34,270 bases of DNA from Pseudomonadales bacterium. Its GTDB lineage: Bacteria > Pseudomonadota > Gammaproteobacteria > Pseudomonadales > Azotimanducaceae. A program made the translations under genes and the position numbers. The notes below the pieces were generated by a model. The model did no database searches and was not told where the DNA came from. It saw nothing but the letters and a program-made list of their open reading frames with translations. The stretch lies in assembly GCA_023300545.1 (NCBI GenBank), contig JALZVT010000072.1, positions 1-34,270 of the forward strand, read 5' to 3'. The first letter of the stretch is position 1. Each line of letters begins with the position of its first letter. Shown one piece after another: positions 31,380 through 34,270 of the stretch.

Positions 31380-32464
31380 AAAAGCCCACGATCGTTGCCA
31401 AACCACAGGACATCACTCCTGATTATCTAACACAGATATTGCAACACGCTGGCATTGACGCCTCTGTAGCAAGTTTCACGGCAGGCAACGTTGGGACTGG
31501 CCAGGTTGGGCAAAACGTTCGATTCGAACTGACTTACAACACCCCTGCGCCTAGGGATGCCCCCCAAACCATTGTTGGTAAGTTCACCTCCGAGGACCCG
31601 GTAAGTCGTCAAACCGGCGTAGCGCTACTGAACTATTTGCGCGAGGTAAAGTTCTATAACGAACTGCGCGAAACACTCGACGTGCAAACACCCAAACTCT
31701 TATTCACAGACATTAACGAAGACACTCATGACTTTGTGTTGATGATGGAAGATTTGGCCCCCGCCGAACAAGGCAATCAACTAGAAGGCTGCAGCGTCGC
31801 TGAGGTTAAAACGGGTCTAACCGAGATGGCCAAACTGCACGGTCCGCGTTGGGGCGACAAAACACTGTACGACCTAGAATGGCTTGGTCGTCCCGACCCG
31901 GAAGCAGACGCTACCGTAACCGGGCTGTATACGCAGTTGTTTCCAGGTTTCATCGAACGCTACGGTGATAGACTCAGTAAAGAACAGAAAACTATGGGGC
32001 AACGTCTGGGCGAACAGTTCAGTAGCTATGTCGCTAAAAGCCAAGGCGCACAAAACCCCATGACCGTTGTGCACGGCGACTATCGTCTCGATAACATGAT
32101 GTTTGGTGGCCCTTATCCCGTAGCCGTCGTCGATTGGCAAAGTCCAGTCATCGGCAACGCGGGTCAGGATCTGGCCTATTGGGTGGGCACAAGCCTTGAC
32201 CCTACAGTGCGCAAAGCCCACGACAGAGAACTGGTAGAACATTACTTCAGTGCGCTGTCGAACTACGCCATTGGCAGTTATTCGCTCGAGCAATGCTGGG
32301 ACGACTACTGTCACTTCTCATTTGCTGGTTGGAACATGGCCGTGATTGCATCAATGATTGTTGGCCAGACCGATCGCGGCGATGACATGTTTATGGCAAT
32401 GGCAACGCGCAGTGCGCAGATGGCACTTGATCTCAACGCGCTTGATACCCTGAACAGTGTCTAG
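31376..32464 (+). CDS. APH/ecdysteroid-kinase-like phosphotransferase
   Basis: 362 residues, protein-kinase-like fold. The catalytic Brenner motif is VVHGDYRLDNMMFGG (catalytic Asp and Asn) and the metal-binding motif VAVVDWQSPVIGNAGQDLAY. The N-lobe contains FELTYNTPAPRDAPQTIVGK with the ATP-binding Lys and EVKFYNELRETLDV with the partner Glu. The group is the choline/aminoglycoside phosphotransferase and ecdysteroid-kinase-like (CHK) superfamily; in bacteria such genes often neighbour acyl-CoA dehydrogenases. It would phosphorylate a hydroxyl group on a small molecule or on an acyl-CoA. The start overlaps the M20 gene by four bases. The substrate is unknown; antibiotic resistance is unlikely from the context. 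Confidence 0.83.
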   Translation: MKKPTIVAKPQDITPDYLTQILQHAGIDASVASFTAGNVGTGQVGQNVRFELTYNTPAPRDAPQTIVGKFTSEDPVSRQTGVALLNYLREVKFYNELRETLDVQTPKLLFTDINEDTHDFVLMMEDLAPAEQGNQLEGCSVAEVKTGLTEMAKLHGPRWGDKTLYDLEWLGRPDPEADATVTGLYTQLFPGFIERYGDRLSKEQKTMGQRLGEQFSSYVAKSQGAQNPMTVVHGDYRLDNMMFGGPYPVAVVDWQSPVIGNAGQDLAYWVGTSLDPTVRKAHDRELVEHYFSALSNYAIGSYSLEQCWDDYCHFSFAGWNMAVIASMIVGQTDRGDDMFMAMATRSAQMALDLNALDTLNSV

Positions 32465-33020
32465 CTCGATGAACAACGATCTGTGGCTATTCGGCTACGG
32501 CTCACTGATTTGGAAAGCTGACTTCGAATTTGTTGAACGTTGTCCGGCCAATATTACGGGCTGGGCCCGCCGCTTCTGGCAAGGCTCACACGACCATCGC
32601 GGCACTCCGGACGCGCCCGGTCGAGTCGTCACTCTGATAGATGCACCAGACGAACACTGCGCCGGCATGGCGTACCGCATAGCCGCACCTCAGGTGCCTA
32701 CTGTGCTCGCTCATCTCGATTATAGGGAGAAGAACGGTTACGACCGAGTAGAAACCAACACCACGTTAAGCGATGGAAGAACCGTCTCAGCACTGATTTA
32801 CATCGCCAACCCCGATAACTTTGCCCATCTGGGTGACGCCGACGAACAAACGATAGCGCAACAAATTCACACCAGTAACGGTCCCAGTGGGGCCAATCGT
32901 GACTATCTGATCGAGTTACACCACGCCTTAATCGAGTTAGGCGCCGTAGATAACCACGTTGCTAGACTGTTCGAACTGGTTGACCTCATGGGCCAAAACC
33001 AGCAGCTGCCTGGCAGCTAA
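32457..33020 (+). CDS. ChaC-like gamma-glutamylcyclotransferase
   Basis: 187 residues from GTG 32457 (183 from ATG 32469). The N-terminal motif WLFGYGSLIWKADFE, with the substrate loop YGSL, is diagnostic. Later come ARRFWQGSHDHRGTPDAPGR and LDYREKNGYDRV, which holds the catalytic Glu of the family. ChaC enzymes cleave glutathione to 5-oxoproline and Cys-Gly in the cytosol. No ribosome site is evident for either start, and GTG 32457 overlaps the kinase stop by eight bases, implying coupling. It is the third gene of the operon. Whether it acts on glutathione itself or on a gamma-glutamyl conjugate is unknown. Confidence 0.87.
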   Translation: MSSSMNNDLWLFGYGSLIWKADFEFVERCPANITGWARRFWQGSHDHRGTPDAPGRVVTLIDAPDEHCAGMAYRIAAPQVPTVLAHLDYREKNGYDRVETNTTLSDGRTVSALIYIANPDNFAHLGDADEQTIAQQIHTSNGPSGANRDYLIELHHALIELGAVDNHVARLFELVDLMGQNQQLPGS

Positions 33021-33059
33021 ACGCCGCTGCAAACTGTAGTGGCTTTGGAGATAAAAAGT

Positions 33060-34265
33060 ATGACAAGCCAACAAAGCTCTCTCGATTACACCGCTTTTCG
33101 AAACGAGGTACGCGATTTTCTCGCCCGAGAGCTCACCGAAGAACTGCGCGAAGCAGCAGCCATGTGTCCCGGTATTTTCCTCGACCGTGAATACAACATG
33201 AAGTGGCACACCATTCTGCACCGACAGGGCTGGGTTGCACCGGCCTGGCCCAAGGAATACGGCGGCCCGGGTTGGGATATGACCCAACGGCAGATCTGGG
33301 GCGAAGAAACTGCGCTGGCTGGCGCGCCTGCCACCTCGCCAATGGGCCTGAGCATGTGTGGACCAATGTTGATTGGCCACGGCAGCAAAGAACAGCAAGA
33401 CTATTTTCTGCCGCGCATCCTCAGCGGCGAAGACTACTGGTGCCAGGGCTATTCAGAGCCCTCCTCAGGGTCAGATCTGGCAAGCCTCGGATTGCGTGCT
33501 GACACAGACGGCGACGATTTCATTCTCAATGGTACAAAAATTTGGACCACCCACGCCCATGAAGCAAACCGCATGTTCTGTCTCGTGCGCAGCAATACAG
33601 AGGTAAAGCCACAACAAGGCATCTCTTTTGTATTGCTCGAAATGGATAACCCTGGCATCACGGTACAGCCCATTCTGTTCGCGTCGGGCACCCATGAAGT
33701 CAATCAAGTGTTCTTCGACAACGTTCGCGTACCCAAAAGCAATCTTGTCGGTAAAGAGAACGACGGTTGGACCGTGGCGAAGTATCTGCTCGAGTTTGAG
33801 CGCGGCGGCGGTGGTGGCGGCATACGCAATAAAGCGGTTCTCAAGAGCCTTCGTCAGCAAGCTGAAGCAACGCCAGTCAGTGATGCAACCCTCGCACAGG
33901 ACCGCTCATTTGCCCGTGATACCGATATGGCAGAAGTCCAGATGTTAGCGCTACAGGCGACCGAAGCGCGCATTCATTCCGCCCTGACAGGCGGACAACG
34001 TCCAGGACCCGAGTCGTCGATTATGAAGAACTTGAGCGCGACCGTTGGCCAGCGCTTCACCGAGCTCGGCGTGGACGCGGCTGGCATGTACGCCCTCGTA
34101 CATCAGCCCGAAGCGCGCACACCCGGGAGCAATATCGAATCCGTGGGGCCTGCAGAATCGATGAAGGCACACGCGCTGTATTTCAACATGCGGGCGATGT
34201 CGCTTGCTGGGGGTACCGATGAGGTGCAGAAAAATATTGTGGCGAAGTTGGTATTGGGATTGTAG
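33060..34265 (+). CDS. Acyl-CoA dehydrogenase
   Basis: 401 residues from ATG 33060, with GGAG nine bases upstream; GTG 33039 lacks a site and would add seven residues. Three-domain ACAD: N-terminal helices (FRNEVRDFLARELTEELREA, WVAPAWPKEYGGPGWDMTQR), the middle flavin-binding beta domain (YSEPSSGSDLASLGLRADTD, WTTHAHEANRMFCLVR), and the C-terminal helical domain ending LAGGTDEVQKNIVAKLVLGL. It oxidises an acyl-CoA to an enoyl-CoA with FAD and passes electrons to ETF. The sequence resembles FadE proteins of branched or steroid side-chain degradation rather than short-chain MCAD. I could not place the catalytic base by eye; the Glu of LLEFERGGGG is a candidate. Last gene of the M20-kinase-ChaC operon. 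Confidence 0.92.
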   Translation: MTSQQSSLDYTAFRNEVRDFLARELTEELREAAAMCPGIFLDREYNMKWHTILHRQGWVAPAWPKEYGGPGWDMTQRQIWGEETALAGAPATSPMGLSMCGPMLIGHGSKEQQDYFLPRILSGEDYWCQGYSEPSSGSDLASLGLRADTDGDDFILNGTKIWTTHAHEANRMFCLVRSNTEVKPQQGISFVLLEMDNPGITVQPILFASGTHEVNQVFFDNVRVPKSNLVGKENDGWTVAKYLLEFERGGGGGGIRNKAVLKSLRQQAEATPVSDATLAQDRSFARDTDMAEVQMLALQATEARIHSALTGGQRPGPESSIMKNLSATVGQRFTELGVDAAGMYALVHQPEARTPGSNIESVGPAESMKAHALYFNMRAMSLAGGTDEVQKNIVAKLVLGL

Positions 34266-34270
34266 TTGGG

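Noticed and set aside
31376-32464. Aminoglycoside resistance gene
   Set aside because: The Brenner motif is shared across many kinases; the operon with M20, ChaC and acyl-CoA dehydrogenase and the lack of mobile elements point to metabolism.

Overview
This is about 34 kb of ordinary-looking chromosome, roughly 54-56% G+C by eye and tightly packed with protein genes on both strands. I see no rRNA, tRNA, CRISPR array, transposase, integrase or phage gene. The content suggests a free-living, probably marine, heterotrophic gammaproteobacterium: a flavohaemoglobin under an NsrR box of enterobacterial type, a QmcA/NfeD pair, a PPK2, DUF6482 and DUF6471 proteins, a SulP transporter, and many CoA-linked catabolic enzymes. 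The lineage is inference. A mevalonate pathway is uncommon in that class, which makes the central cluster the most distinctive part.

Layout. (1) 2-3584, plus strand: MATE exporter, PlsC-type acyltransferase and class III CoA-transferase, closely spaced. (2) 3581-5351: a nitric-oxide defence pair, hmp (minus) diverging from nsrR (plus), with an 11-1-11 NsrR operator between them that overlaps the hmp -10 element. (3) 5401-6423, minus: CurA-like NADPH reductase. (4) 6538-12259, plus: an amidase, then diphosphomevalonate decarboxylase, phosphomevalonate kinase and a 752-residue fusion of class II HMG-CoA reductase with mevalonate kinase. Together the last three take HMG-CoA to isopentenyl diphosphate. 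HMG-CoA synthase and IPP isomerase are not in the window. (5) 12263-17277: a repeat-containing protein of unknown function (minus), PPK2 (plus), then on the minus strand a GlcD/D2HGDH-type flavoenzyme, a second amidase and a DUF6482 protein.

(6) 17379-20641: methyltransferase, GAF protein with a C-terminal four-cysteine module, DUF6471 protein (minus), an A+T-rich spacer, then qmcA-nfeD. (7) 20798-23427: an SSS-family symporter with no standard start codon for its first membrane helix, a 72-residue membrane protein overlapping its end, and a metallo-beta-lactamase-fold lipoprotein. (8) 23443-26323: amidohydrolase (minus) diverging from a SulP-STAS transporter (plus). (9) 26392-34265: a fatty-acid or side-chain catabolism region with acyl-CoA synthetase, crotonase (minus), MFS transporter, and an apparent operon of M20 amidohydrolase, APH-like kinase, ChaC-like cyclotransferase and acyl-CoA dehydrogenase.

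The best candidates for something undescribed are the HMGR-MVK fusion inside a compact mevalonate operon, the kinase plus acyl-CoA dehydrogenase operon (reminiscent of ACAD10/11 and Lva 4-hydroxyacid degradation), and the symporter with its tiny overlapping partner. Several genes have a TATAAT-like hexamer 5-7 bases before the start codon and no ribosome site, which hints at leaderless transcripts.
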